This document shows, one piece after another, positions 8,898-18,476 of a stretch of DNA of 64,000 bases; within the stretch, counting starts at the first letter, position 1; the number at the start of each line of letters is the position of its first letter. A program made the position numbers and the translations under genes. The notes beneath the pieces were generated by a model. The model saw nothing but the letters and a program-made list of their open reading frames with translations, was not told where the DNA came from and did no database searches. Source of the DNA: Pantoea agglomerans NBRC 102470 (GTDB taxonomy: Bacteria > Pseudomonadota > Gammaproteobacteria > Enterobacterales > Enterobacteriaceae); assembly GCF_001598475.1 (NCBI RefSeq), contig NZ_BCZA01000006.1, positions 1-64,000 of the forward strand, read 5' to 3'.

Positions 8898-9244
8898 ATA
8901 TGCATTGCAGGATCTCCTTAAAAGTCTATCGATAACTTAAGTACGATTTTAGCTAAACGGGGCAGTGCTTATGCAATGGAAAACTTCAGCGTTTTCTGGC
9001 ATGTCCAGTGTTTCAACACTGCCTCATCTTACACTCTATTCATGGGCTCCCTGCTCTGGCAATGGATGCCGATTTACACTTTGAACGTTTATCTTAGGTC
9101 ATCCCATTCAGACTAATATCAACCACCCAATCCCGCATTTATTTTTTTCAGATAAGCTTTGACCAAATCGTTACTTTATCTGTGTGTTGCGTCATTCGAT
9201 GATGATTCCGCCTGCTGAGGCAATTGATAACAAAGGAATTCACC
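8898..9244. other. Gene-free spacer upstream of the ABC importer operon
   Basis: No gene is visible. A small hairpin (CAGTGTT 9006-9012 with AACACTG 9015-9021) and an AT-rich stretch near 9135-9190 are present. The promoter of the following operon should be here, but I could not place it with confidence. Confidence 0.5.
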
Positions 9245-10879
9245 ATGAAGACGTTATTTCCCCTTAAACCACGCGCACAAACGCTGGTTTTTACTTTACT
9301 TGCCGGGACTCTGACCTTTAACGCGGTGGCTGCACCGGTCAAAGGCGGTACGCTGATTTATCTTGAACAGCAGGCACATACCAACCTCTATCCGCCTGCC
9401 GGTGGCTTTTACCCTAATGGCGGCATTCTCAATCAGATCACCGATAAATTAACCTGGCAGAATCCCGAAACGCTGCAGGTTGAACCCTGGATTGCAGAAA
9501 GCTGGACTACCAACGCCGACAAAACCGAATACACATTTAAATTACGGCCTGGCGTGACTTTTTCCGATGGCACACCATTAGATGCGAACGCGGTGGCGAA
9601 AAACTTTGATACCTACGGGCTGGGAAATAAAGCGCTGCGCCTGCCGGTATCGGAAGTGATTAATAACTATGAACGCAGCGAAGTGATCGACCCGCTGACG
9701 GTGAAATTCTATTTTAAAAAACCCTCGCCCGGATTTTTACAGGGCACCGCCACCATTGGCTCTGGCCTGGTCTCGCTGAGTACCCTGGCGCGCAGTTTCG
9801 ATCAGCTGGGCGATGCGCGTCACATTGTCGGCTCCGGCCCGTTTGTGGTCAGTGATGAGAAGCTCGGTCGGGAGGTGGATCTGGTAGCGCGTAAAGATTA
9901 TCAGTGGGGACCGAAAAACATTCAGCAGCAAGGTCCGGCCAATCTGGATGCGATAAAAGTGATCGTGACGCCGGAAGACAGCGTGCGTATCGGTGCACTG
10001 CTGGCGGGCCAGGCAGGCCTGATCCGTCAGGTGCAGGCCTACGACGAGAAGCAGGCTAAAGATCAGAACTTCCCGGTTTATGCCGCGCCGACCCGTGGTG
10101 TAAACGACAGCCTCAGCTTCCGTCCGGATAATCCGCTGGTCAGCGATATCCGGGTGCGTCAGGCGCTGCTGCACGCCACCAATGCGAAACAGGTGGTTGA
10201 TACGCTCTTCTCGCCGAACTATCCGCAGGCAACCTCGGTCGTGGCCACCACCGCCGCCGGCTACGTCAATCTGGCGGACAAACTCACTTTTGATCTGACA
10301 AAAGCGAAGGCACTGCTGGACCAGGCGGGCTGGCAACCGGGTGCCGATGGCATCCGTGAAAAAGCAGGCCAGCGACTGGCGCTAACCGTCTATGAATCAC
10401 TGCCGCAGCCGCAAAACAAAGAGGTGCTGCAACTGGTGGCACAGCAGTGGCGCCAGGCGGGCGTCGCCCTCAGCGTTAAAGCGGGCGATGCCGGCAGCAA
10501 AACGCTGGATAATCTCGACCCCCTTAAGACCCCGCTGAACGTCACCGAAGTCGGCCGCGCCGATCCCGACGTGATCAAAAGCAGTTTCTATCCGGCTAAC
10601 CGCGACAACCTGCTGCAGAAAGGCGGCTCCAGCGACAAAGTGAAAAACTTCCGTGATGACAAGCTGAACCAGCTGCTGGTCGCCATCTCCGCTGAAGTTG
10701 ACCCGGCAAAACGATTACAGCTGACCGGTGACGTTCAGCGGTATCTGCTGGACCAGGCCTATGTGATTCCGATCTTTGAAGAGCCGCAGGTCTATGCCGG
10801 TGCGCCCTGGCTGAAAGGGGTCAGTTTTGAAGCGGTGGGCCGTCCGGCACTCTATGGCGCCTGGCTGGAAAAACAGTAA
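9245..10879 (+). CDS. Periplasmic substrate-binding protein, peptide/nickel ABC type
   Basis: A 544-residue family 5 extracellular solute-binding protein. The first 28 or so residues form a signal peptide (basic start, hydrophobic core, cleavage near TFNAVAAP). The mature part begins KGGTLIYLEQQAH and carries YTFKLRPGVTFSDGTPLDANAV, the family 5 hallmark. It would capture an oligopeptide-like or small organic solute for the permeases that follow. ATG 9245 is chosen for its AAAGGAATT site. It resembles the subgroup found in Klebsiella next to luciferase-like and CMD-domain genes, as here. The ligand is unknown. Confidence 0.85.
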   Translation: MKTLFPLKPRAQTLVFTLLAGTLTFNAVAAPVKGGTLIYLEQQAHTNLYPPAGGFYPNGGILNQITDKLTWQNPETLQVEPWIAESWTTNADKTEYTFKLRPGVTFSDGTPLDANAVAKNFDTYGLGNKALRLPVSEVINNYERSEVIDPLTVKFYFKKPSPGFLQGTATIGSGLVSLSTLARSFDQLGDARHIVGSGPFVVSDEKLGREVDLVARKDYQWGPKNIQQQGPANLDAIKVIVTPEDSVRIGALLAGQAGLIRQVQAYDEKQAKDQNFPVYAAPTRGVNDSLSFRPDNPLVSDIRVRQALLHATNAKQVVDTLFSPNYPQATSVVATTAAGYVNLADKLTFDLTKAKALLDQAGWQPGADGIREKAGQRLALTVYESLPQPQNKEVLQLVAQQWRQAGVALSVKAGDAGSKTLDNLDPLKTPLNVTEVGRADPDVIKSSFYPANRDNLLQKGGSSDKVKNFRDDKLNQLLVAISAEVDPAKRLQLTGDVQRYLLDQAYVIPIFEEPQVYAGAPWLKGVSFEAVGRPALYGAWLEKQ

Positions 10880-10891
10880 CCGGAGGTGAGG

Positions 10892-11833
10892 ATGCGTCAT
10901 TATCTGCTGCAACGCGCTGGCCTGGGGGTATTGGTCCTGTGGGCCGCGTTTACCCTGTCGTTTGTGCTGCTGCAGGTGCTGCCAGGCGATGCGGTCCTGA
11001 TCAAATTTCAGAATCCGGATCTCGGCCTGAGTCCGCAGCAGATTGCTGAGATGCGTCAGGCCTATGGCGCGGACAGCCCGCTGTGGCAGCAATATCTGCA
11101 CACGCTGGTGGCGATGCTGCACGGCGACTTCGGCTATTCGGTGCAGGCGGGCGTGCCGGTCAGTGAACTGCTGACCAGCAATCTGCCTGGCACGCTGCGA
11201 CTGGCCCTGTGCGGCTTTTTGCTGGCGACACTGCTGGCATTCGTGCTGGCGACACTGTCGCGGCTGCCTGCCCTGCGCGGCCTGCGTAATCTGCTGCAGT
11301 CACTGCCCGCGCTGTTTATCTCAGTGCCGACCTTCTGGCTCGGCATAGCCCTGATTCAGCTCTTCTCATTCCAGCTGCGCTGGATCCCGGTAATCAATCC
11401 CTCACCGTGGCAGGGACTGATTCTGCCCATTATTACGGTCGCCGTTCCGATCTCAGCGCCGCTGGCTCAGATTCTGTTGCGCAGCATCGATGAGGTTTCA
11501 ACCCGGCCTTTTGTGGCGGTGGCGCGCGCCAAAGGAGCCAGCGAGCACTATGTGCTGTGGCGGCACATCCTGCGCAACGCCATGCTGCCGGTGCTCACCG
11601 TGGCGGGCCTGCTGCTGGGAGAACTGATTGCCGGTGCGCTGATTACCGAAACGGTGTTTGGCCTGGGCGGTCTCGGTCAGCTGACGCAGCAGGCGGTGAA
11701 CAATCAGGATGTGGCGGTGTTGCAGGCGGTAGTGATGATCTCCGCGCTGGGTTTTGTGGTGATCAACCTGCTGGTGGATCTGCTGATGCCGCTGTTTGAC
11801 CCGCGCTTACAGCTGTTACGAGGTGCAACATGA
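10892..11833 (+). CDS. ABC importer permease, DppB type
   Basis: A 313-residue inner-membrane permease with six predicted helices. It starts with the typical DppB/GsiC opening (LQRAGLGVLVLWAAFTLSFVLL) and has the LPGDAV segment and the ATPase-contact loop with VAVARAKGASEHYVLWRHIL. GGAGG lies just upstream of ATG 10892. It overlaps the next permease by four bases (11830-11833), so the two subunits are made together. Confidence 0.88.
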   Translation: MRHYLLQRAGLGVLVLWAAFTLSFVLLQVLPGDAVLIKFQNPDLGLSPQQIAEMRQAYGADSPLWQQYLHTLVAMLHGDFGYSVQAGVPVSELLTSNLPGTLRLALCGFLLATLLAFVLATLSRLPALRGLRNLLQSLPALFISVPTFWLGIALIQLFSFQLRWIPVINPSPWQGLILPIITVAVPISAPLAQILLRSIDEVSTRPFVAVARAKGASEHYVLWRHILRNAMLPVLTVAGLLLGELIAGALITETVFGLGGLGQLTQQAVNNQDVAVLQAVVMISALGFVVINLLVDLLMPLFDPRLQLLRGAT

Positions 11834-12681
11834 GTCTGGTTGATTACGCTGCCGCGCGGCAACCCGTGGCGGCAAAGAGGCGCACTTTACAGTTTTCGCC
11901 GGGCCTGTGGCTTGCCGTTTCAGTCATGCTGCTGGCCGTACTGGCGGCCCTGTTCCCGGCCCTCTTTACCCAGGCCAGCCCGATTGAAGGCGTTGCGGGT
12001 GCACAGCGACTCGCACCGCAGGCCGGACACTGGCTCGGCACCGATCAGCTCGGCCGCGATCTCTTTGCCCGCATCGTTTACGGCGCGTCCCATTCGCTCT
12101 CCGCCGCCGTCATGGCGGTGGCGATCGGACTGCTGGCAGGTACCGCGCTGGGTCTGGTGGCAGGGTCTATCGGTGGCAAAACTGAATCAATTGTGATGCG
12201 CGCAGTGGATGTCCTGCTGGCGATTCCGGCGCTGCTGCTCTCTCTGAGCGTGCTGATTTTACTCGGCTTCGGCACCCTGAATGCCGCATTAGCAGTGGGC
12301 ATCGCCTCCATCGCCAGCTTCGCCCGACTGGCACGCGCCGAAGTGGTGCGCATCCGTCACAGCGAGTATGTCGAAGCGGCTTACGGCAGCGGCGGCCGCT
12401 TTTTCAGCGTGCTGTGGCGTCACATTCTGCCCAATGCGCTGACGCCGGTGATCGCCTATGCCGCCCTGCAATTTGGTCAGGCGATTCTGGCGCTGTCGAC
12501 TCTGAGCTTCCTCGGCTACGGCACCCCACCGCCGGTGCCGGAATGGGGTCTGTTAATCGCTGAAGGGCGTAATTATCTGGCTACCGCCTGGTGGCTGACC
12601 ACTTTTCCTGGTGTGGTGGTGGTCGCTGTGGTGCTCGCAGCCAACCGCATCAGCCAGCAACTTTCTGGAGGACGCCGATGA
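11830..12681 (+). CDS. ABC importer permease, DppC type
   Basis: A 283-residue permease with six predicted helices and the DppC/GsiD features GTDQLGRDLFARIVYGA and the EAA-like loop EYVEAAYGSGGRFFSVLWRH. It pairs with the preceding DppB-type subunit. It overlaps the ATPase gene by four bases (12678-12681). Nothing is missing relative to family length. Confidence 0.88.
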   Translation: MSLVDYAAARQPVAAKRRTLQFSPGLWLAVSVMLLAVLAALFPALFTQASPIEGVAGAQRLAPQAGHWLGTDQLGRDLFARIVYGASHSLSAAVMAVAIGLLAGTALGLVAGSIGGKTESIVMRAVDVLLAIPALLLSLSVLILLGFGTLNAALAVGIASIASFARLARAEVVRIRHSEYVEAAYGSGGRFFSVLWRHILPNALTPVIAYAALQFGQAILALSTLSFLGYGTPPPVPEWGLLIAEGRNYLATAWWLTTFPGVVVVAVVLAANRISQQLSGGRR

Positions 12682-14297
12682 GCGCTCAGCCGTTACTCGC
12701 GGTCAATAATCTGACGCTAAGCTATCACAGCGGCAACCGTTGGCAGCCGGTGGTACATAACGTCAGCTTCGAGCTGCAGCCCGGTGAGATGGTGGCGCTG
12801 GTCGGGGAGTCCGGCTCCGGTAAAACCACTACCGCACAGGCGATAATGGGTCTGATGGCGGAAAATGGCCGCCGCGAAGGGGGCGAAATCCTGCTCAACG
12901 GCGTGGATATCAGCCAGTGGTCGCAAAAGCGCTTCGATACCCTGCGCGGTGCGCGCATCAGTCTGGTACCGCAGGATCCCGGTAATTCCCTGAATCCGGT
13001 GAAAACGGTCGGCGAACAGGTGGAAGAGATCCTGCGACTGCACCTGAAATTACCGTCAGCGCAGCGCCAGCAGCGGGTGGTTGACCTGCTGAATCGCGTC
13101 GGCCTTAGCCATCCGGAACAGCGGGTTAAGCAGTATCCGCATCAGCTGTCGGGTGGCATGAAGCAGCGGGTATTGATCGCCATTGCTCTCGCCCTGCAGC
13201 CGGAGATCATTATTGCGGATGAGCCGACCAGCGCGCTGGATGTCACGGTGCAAAAGCGCATTCTCGATCTGCTGGACAACCTGCGGCAGGAATCCCGCAC
13301 CGCCGTGCTGTTTGTCACCCACGACCTGGCGCTGGCGGCGCAACGCGCAGATCGTATTATCGTGTTTCGTCACGGCGAGATTCAGGAATCGGGCCGCACT
13401 GAACAGGTTATCAGCGCGCCTGCTCATCCTTATACCCGTCAGTTACTGAATGATGCGGCACCACAGCGACCCGCCAGAGTTAAATCTGCAACCGCCCGTT
13501 TTTCTGCCCCCGCCATCCGGGCAACCGGCGTGATGAAAAGCTTTTCGCTGGGCAAACAGCAGCGTTTGCAGGCGCTGAACCAGGTCAGCTTTCAGGTTGC
13601 GCGCGGCACTACGCATGCACTGGTAGGCGAATCCGGCTCAGGCAAAACCACGCTGGCGCGCATCGTTATGGGTTTTGAAACCGCAGACAGCGGCGAGGTG
13701 ACGCTGGATGGCATCGTGGTCAACGGATTACGCGGCGAGGCGCTGCGTCAGCTGCGGCGGAAGATCCAGTTTGTCTATCAGAACCCATTTGCCTCGCTCG
13801 ATCCGCGTCAGACGCTATATGCAATTATTGAAGAGCCACTGCGTAATTTTGAGCGACTGAGCCGCAGTCAGCGCCGTGAGCGCGTAGAAGGGATGACCAC
13901 GCGGGTGGCGCTGCCGCTCTCTCTTCTGTCACGTCATCCTCACGAACTTTCCGGCGGACAGCGGCAGCGTGTGGCGCTTGCGCGGGCACTGATCTGCAAG
14001 CCGGAGATTCTGGTACTGGATGAGGCGACCTCGGCGCTGGATGTCACGGTGCAGGCGCAAATCCTCGACCTGTTGCAGCAGCTCCAGGCCGAACTGGGTC
14101 TGACCTATCTGTTTATCACGCACGACCTGGCGACGGTGCGGCAGATTGCCGACAGCGTCACGGTGTTAAAAGCGGGCGAAGTCGCAGAGCAAGGTGACGT
14201 TGTCACTATTTTCAGTGCGCCACAGCATCCTTATACCCGGGAATTAATGGCTGCCATTCCTCCGCTTATTCCCTTAACCCACAAGGAGTCAGCATGA
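12678..14297 (+). CDS. ABC importer ATPase with two fused nucleotide-binding domains
   Basis: A 539-residue protein with two complete ATPase domains, as in GsiA/YejF. Each half has a Walker A (GESGSGKTT, near residues 45 and 325), a signature motif ([16 protein letters not shown]) and a Walker B with adjacent Glu ([22 protein letters not shown]). One polypeptide therefore replaces the DppD and DppF pair. ATG 12678 has GGAGGACG upstream; the longer in-frame extension lies inside the permease gene and is not used. It overlaps the next gene by four bases. Confidence 0.9.
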   Translation: MSAQPLLAVNNLTLSYHSGNRWQPVVHNVSFELQPGEMVALVGESGSGKTTTAQAIMGLMAENGRREGGEILLNGVDISQWSQKRFDTLRGARISLVPQDPGNSLNPVKTVGEQVEEILRLHLKLPSAQRQQRVVDLLNRVGLSHPEQRVKQYPHQLSGGMKQRVLIAIALALQPEIIIADEPTSALDVTVQKRILDLLDNLRQESRTAVLFVTHDLALAAQRADRIIVFRHGEIQESGRTEQVISAPAHPYTRQLLNDAAPQRPARVKSATARFSAPAIRATGVMKSFSLGKQQRLQALNQVSFQVARGTTHALVGESGSGKTTLARIVMGFETADSGEVTLDGIVVNGLRGEALRQLRRKIQFVYQNPFASLDPRQTLYAIIEEPLRNFERLSRSQRRERVEGMTTRVALPLSLLSRHPHELSGGQRQRVALARALICKPEILVLDEATSALDVTVQAQILDLLQQLQAELGLTYLFITHDLATVRQIADSVTVLKAGEVAEQGDVVTIFSAPQHPYTRELMAAIPPLIPLTHKESA

Positions 14298-15301
14298 GCC
14301 GACGTCTCGGATTTTTTACCCGACTGCTGGATAAGGTGCCGGCGAAACAGCGCTATCAGCTGGCCACCGAACAGATTCAGCATGCCGAACGCTGCGGATT
14401 TGATAATGCGTGGATTGCTCAGCACCATTTTCATCAGGATGAGGGGGGTCTGCCGTCGCCGCTGCTCTTCCTGGCGCATGTCGCCGCGCAGACCCGCACC
14501 ATCCGGCTCGGCACCGCCATCATCACCCTGCCGATGGAAAATGCGCTGCGGGTGGCTGAAGATGCCGCAGTACTGGATCTGCTGGCAGATGGGCGGCTGG
14601 AGATCGGGCTGGGCTCCGGTGGCACGCCGGATTCGTTTTTGCCGTTTGGTCTGACCTTTGCCGAGCGCGGTGCCGCTTTTGCCGACCATCTGCATACGCT
14701 GCTCAGTGCCTGGCGCGGGGATTCACTGGGGCATCCTGATAATCATCTCTATCCCGCCGCGCCGCAGCTTGCCGGACGGGTGTGGATCGCCACCTTCTCG
14801 GTTGAGGGCGCGATCCGTGCCGCTCAGGGCGGCCATGGCCTGATGCTGTCCCGCACCCAGCCGCGTCCGGCGGGCCAGCCTGAGCTGCCGCTGGATGCAT
14901 TGCAGAATCCGCTGATCGATGCCTATCTTGCGGCACTTCCTGCGGGAACCACTCCGCGCATCCTCGCCTCCCGTACCGCATTCGTGGCCGATTCTGACCG
15001 CTATGCCCGTCAGGTAGCTGAACCGGGAATTCGTCAGCAGGCTGCGCAGTATCGTGGCGAATTACGCGGTGAACGCTTTGATGACCTGCTGGCGCAGTTT
15101 GATGCCCATGTTGGCGGCATCGATCAGGTGCAGCACTCGCTGGCGCAGGATAGCGCACTGGCGCGCGTCACCGACATCTCATTTCAGGTGCATTCGGTTG
15201 AGCCTTCGCATGCCGACACGCTGCGCTCGATTGAACTGATTGCCCAACATCTTGCGCCCGCGCTTCGTGCCGCTGGCGAACCTCACAGGAGAATTTCATG
15301 A
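14294..15301 (+). CDS. Luciferase-like FMN-dependent monooxygenase
   Basis: A 335-residue member of the bacterial luciferase-like (LLM) flavin enzyme class. Visible are FDNAWIAQHHFHQDEGG, LGTAIITLPMENALRVAEDAAVLD and RLEIGLGSGG, the usual order of the beta-barrel core. Such enzymes use reduced flavin and O2 to oxygenate a substrate; the reductase is usually separate and none is seen here. AAGGAGTC lies before the ATG, and four-base overlaps join it to the ATPase and the next gene. It resembles the KPN_01858-type proteins of Klebsiella. Substrate unknown. Confidence 0.85.
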   Translation: MSRRLGFFTRLLDKVPAKQRYQLATEQIQHAERCGFDNAWIAQHHFHQDEGGLPSPLLFLAHVAAQTRTIRLGTAIITLPMENALRVAEDAAVLDLLADGRLEIGLGSGGTPDSFLPFGLTFAERGAAFADHLHTLLSAWRGDSLGHPDNHLYPAAPQLAGRVWIATFSVEGAIRAAQGGHGLMLSRTQPRPAGQPELPLDALQNPLIDAYLAALPAGTTPRILASRTAFVADSDRYARQVAEPGIRQQAAQYRGELRGERFDDLLAQFDAHVGGIDQVQHSLAQDSALARVTDISFQVHSVEPSHADTLRSIELIAQHLAPALRAAGEPHRRIS

Positions 15302-16398
15302 ATCAACCTGACGATTTGATCGCCACACTGGCAGATATCAATCCCGATTCCGAACTGGCCCATGCGCGCCAGACACGTCACGCCGCCACACAACATGCTC
15401 AGGGTAGCTACACCCTGTTGTTTAGCCAGGGTGATGAAGATTTTCCGCTGGCGGAGCGCCGTCTGCTGGCCGCTCAGGTTGCCGGCTGGCATGCACAACC
15501 CGGCCTGCAGGCGCACTACCAGCCACAGGAGAGTCTGGCCGGGAGTGATCGGATCAACGCGGCACAGGCTTTTGCCCATCGCCTGACCTTTGAGCCGGTT
15601 ACTGCTGCTCCCGCGCATCTGGAGCCTTTGAAACAGGCGGGCTGGAGCCTGCGCGGCATTGTCACACTGGCACAGCTGGTGGCGTTTGTCAGTTTTCAGA
15701 GCCGGTTGCTGGCGGGTCTGCGCAGCTTACAGGGCGATGAGGCGTCGGGTGAGGTTGCCCCGGTAGTCGCCGGTCACTGGCACGAGGCCTTACATACCGC
15801 CAGCGGCAAAACTGCCCTGACCGCGTTTACGCAACAGGAACTCGGCTGGGAGCCCTGGCTGCCGGCAAAACCGCTGTCGGAATTCAGCGAGGAAGAGCAG
15901 GCGACACTGGCAAAATTCGGTCACACCCACTCCGACTATTTTCGCCTGCTGGCGCGCAATCTGCCGTTGCTGGAGCAGCGCACCCTGACCGATAAAGGCA
16001 TTTTTTATACCGCAGGAGGGCTGCCACGCGCCGAGCGCGAACTGGCTGCCACCGTGGTGAGTAAGGTCAACGGCTGCATTTACTGCGCCTCAGTCCATGC
16101 GCGTAAAGCCAGCCAGCTCTCAAAGCAGGATGAAGCGGTACAGAAGCTGCTGAATGTCGCACCCGGCGCGGTGTTATCTCACGGACACACCGCGCGCTGG
16201 CAGGCGATCATCGCATTCTCAGCAGCACTGTCGCTGACACCTGCCCAGCCGACACAGTCGCAGCTCTCTGCACTGCGTGAACAGGGTCTGGATACGCTCG
16301 CCCTGCTCGATCTGATTCAATCAACCGCCTTTTTTGCCTGGGCTAATCGCCTGATGCTGACGCTGGGCGAACCTTTTCTGCCGGAACAACAGGGATAA
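15298..16398 (+). CDS. Fused CMD/AhpD-like protein
   Basis: A 366-residue protein with two related halves. The first (about 1-165) resembles the CMD-domain proteins of the Avi_7170 kind and has no CxxC. The second (about 170-366) resembles the Avi_7169 alkylhydroperoxidase-like group and keeps the active-site pattern NGCIYCASVHARKA, that is CxxC followed by His three residues later. AhpD-type proteins reduce peroxides through these cysteines. In some bacteria the halves are separate neighbouring genes, so this is a natural fusion. It overlaps the monooxygenase gene by four bases, suggesting removal of peroxide or handling of an oxidised product; that role is inferred. Confidence 0.75.
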   Translation: MNQPDDLIATLADINPDSELAHARQTRHAATQHAQGSYTLLFSQGDEDFPLAERRLLAAQVAGWHAQPGLQAHYQPQESLAGSDRINAAQAFAHRLTFEPVTAAPAHLEPLKQAGWSLRGIVTLAQLVAFVSFQSRLLAGLRSLQGDEASGEVAPVVAGHWHEALHTASGKTALTAFTQQELGWEPWLPAKPLSEFSEEEQATLAKFGHTHSDYFRLLARNLPLLEQRTLTDKGIFYTAGGLPRAERELAATVVSKVNGCIYCASVHARKASQLSKQDEAVQKLLNVAPGAVLSHGHTARWQAIIAFSAALSLTPAQPTQSQLSALREQGLDTLALLDLIQSTAFFAWANRLMLTLGEPFLPEQQG

Positions 16399-16400
16399 TC

Positions 16401-17540
16401 ATGACTTTGCCTTTAACCGACCAACTGGTGCAGTGGCGTCGCGAACTGCATCAGCATCCGGAACTTTCGAATCATGAATTTGCCACCACGGAACGTATTA
16501 CCCGCTGGCTGGAGCAGGCCGGGATCCGGCTGTTGCCGCTGGGGCTGAAAACCGGCGTCGTGGCAGAAATCGGTCATGGCGAACCCCTGATCGCCCTGCG
16601 CGCGGATATCGATGCGTTACCGATTGAAGAAACCACCGAACGCCCGTGGCGATCACAGCAGCCGGGCGTTATGCACGCCTGTGGTCACGACGTTCACAGC
16701 GCCGTGATGCTCGGCGTGGCGTTGCAGCTGAAACAGCAGGAAGACACGCTGCAAGGCCGGGTACGGATTCTGTTTCAGCCCGCTGAAGAGACCTTTAATG
16801 GCGCACGTCAGCTGATTGATGCCGGTGCGCTGGAAGGCGTTCAGGCGATATTCGGCCTGCACAACGCGCCCGACCTGCCGCTGGGCACGCTGCGTAGTCG
16901 GGCGGGTGCGTTTTATGCCAACGTAGACCGCTTTGTTATCCGCATTGAGGGCAAAGGCGCCCATGCCGCACGACCGCAGGAGGGCATCGATTCGATTGTG
17001 ATTGCCAGCCATATCGTAACGGCTCTGCAGACCCTGCCGAGCCGGGTATTCAGCTCGCTGGAAACGGTGGTGCTGAGCGTGACGCGCTTTACCGCCGGAA
17101 ATACCTGGAACGTGCTGCCACAAAGCGTTGAGCTGGAGGGCACCGTGCGCACCCACAACGGCGAAATTCGGGCGCAGATCCCGCACCGAATGCGATCCCT
17201 GATTCAGGGTATTGCCGCCGGGTTTGGTGCGACCGCCGAACTGGAGTGGACTGAAGGACCGCCGGCCCTGATTAACACGCCAGGCTGGGTGGATGTTGCG
17301 CTGGACGTTGCCCAACAGAGTGGCTATCTCGCGGAGCACGTTGAGTCGCCGCAGATGGGCGGAGAAGATTTTGCCTTCTATCTGCAGCAGGTGCCGGGGG
17401 CGTTTGTCAGCATCGGCAGTGCCAGCGAGTTTGGTCTGCATCACGCCGCCTTCGATCCTGATGAAGCGTTAATTGGCCCGGCGGTGGACTACTTCACGCA
17501 GCTGGTGCCGCGCGCGTTGCAGATTGTGGCGGCGCAATGA
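16401..17540 (+). CDS. M20 family metallo-amidohydrolase
   Basis: A 379-residue M20D peptidase/amidohydrolase of the hippurate hydrolase and IAA-amino-acid hydrolase type. Metal-site motifs are MHACGHDVHSAVMLG (Cys and His ligands), PAEETFNGA (catalytic and ligand Glu) and, near the end, MGGEDFAFYL. The dimerisation domain lies in the middle. The family cleaves N-acyl amino acids in the cytosol. Starting 2 bp after the fused CMD protein, it would split an amide in the imported or oxidised compound. The exact substrate cannot be read from sequence. Confidence 0.88.
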   Translation: MTLPLTDQLVQWRRELHQHPELSNHEFATTERITRWLEQAGIRLLPLGLKTGVVAEIGHGEPLIALRADIDALPIEETTERPWRSQQPGVMHACGHDVHSAVMLGVALQLKQQEDTLQGRVRILFQPAEETFNGARQLIDAGALEGVQAIFGLHNAPDLPLGTLRSRAGAFYANVDRFVIRIEGKGAHAARPQEGIDSIVIASHIVTALQTLPSRVFSSLETVVLSVTRFTAGNTWNVLPQSVELEGTVRTHNGEIRAQIPHRMRSLIQGIAAGFGATAELEWTEGPPALINTPGWVDVALDVAQQSGYLAEHVESPQMGGEDFAFYLQQVPGAFVSIGSASEFGLHHAAFDPDEALIGPAVDYFTQLVPRALQIVAAQ

Positions 17541-17560
17541 CGAAAAAAAGGAGTGCTGCT

Positions 17561-18406
17561 ATGTCAGTTCAGGTTCCACAACCGATTCTTGATCATGCTG
17601 TGATTAACGTGGCCGACCAGCTCGACAGCGCCAGCGCGCGCTTCCGAAGGCTCGGCTTTCAGCTCACTGAACGGGGTCATCACTCGCTGGGATCGAGTAA
17701 TCACCTGGCTATTTTTGGTGAGAACTACCTGGAACTGCTGGGCTATGAGACGGGCAAAGGGAGCCAGCGCGCCGATCTCTGGCAATCGCCGCTGGGATTG
17801 AGCGGTCTGGTGTGGAAAAGCAGCGATGCAGAGAGTGAGTTTCAGCATCTGCAACGGCAGGATCTGGATGGCGATCCGCCAGCGGCTTTTCATCGTCCGG
17901 TTACCCTGCCCGACGGTTCGGTGAGTGAAGCGCACTTTAGGACCGTACGGATTCGCCCTTCGCTGGTACCCAATGGCCGCAGCTTTTTTTGCCAGCATCT
18001 GACGCCCGAAGCAGTATGGCAGCCGGCATGGCAGCGTCACCCCAATGGCGTGCGTAATATCAGTGAGTTTGTGATTGTCGCGCAGGATCCGGCGCTTTCA
18101 GCGCTGGTCTATAGCCGCCTGTTTGGGGCCGCTAAAGTGCTCGCCTGTCCCGAAGGCGCCTTTGTCCTGCGCGCGGGTGCTGCCACGGTTCGTTTTGCTT
18201 CGGCAGACTATGCGCAGCAGCGATTTGGCCCGCTGCCGGAAGACTATGATGGCAGCGCCCGGATGGTCGCGCTGGGTTTTGAGACGGAGGATCTCGGCCT
18301 GGTTAAACGCGCGCTGGTGACGGGGGAAATTGCCTTTCATGAGCAGCCCGAGGCGATTGTGGTGGAGTCGGCAGAAGGTTTTAACCTGGCACTGCGTTTT
18401 ACCTGA
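17561..18406 (+). CDS. VOC (glyoxalase-like) domain protein
   Basis: A 281-residue protein whose N-terminal half fits the vicinal-oxygen-chelate fold of the Glyoxalase_3 kind: LDHAVINVADQLDSASARF, then GSSNHLAIFGENYLELLGYE. A second, weaker repeat follows from about residue 165 (ISEFVIVAQDPALSALVYS). VOC enzymes use a metal for isomerase, dioxygenase or lyase chemistry. ATG 17561 is chosen because an AAAGGAG site ends about 9 bp upstream; an earlier ATG at 17537 overlaps the amidohydrolase stop and has no such site. Last gene of the operon. Confidence 0.75.
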   Translation: MSVQVPQPILDHAVINVADQLDSASARFRRLGFQLTERGHHSLGSSNHLAIFGENYLELLGYETGKGSQRADLWQSPLGLSGLVWKSSDAESEFQHLQRQDLDGDPPAAFHRPVTLPDGSVSEAHFRTVRIRPSLVPNGRSFFCQHLTPEAVWQPAWQRHPNGVRNISEFVIVAQDPALSALVYSRLFGAAKVLACPEGAFVLRAGAATVRFASADYAQQRFGPLPEDYDGSARMVALGFETEDLGLVKRALVTGEIAFHEQPEAIVVESAEGFNLALRFT

Positions 18407-18426
18407 GTGCAGATTCAGGAGGTGAT

Positions 18427-18454
18427 GAAAAACGCCTCAACTGAGGCGTTTTTC
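18427..18454. terminator. Bidirectional intrinsic terminator
   Basis: Two perfect 13-nt arms, GAAAAACGCCTCA (18427-18439) and TGAGGCGTTTTTC (18442-18454), give a stem with A tracts on one side and T tracts on the other. It therefore terminates the importer operon on the plus strand and fhuE on the minus strand. Confidence 0.9.
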
Positions 18455-18476
18455 ACAGGCTTTACAACGACACAAA

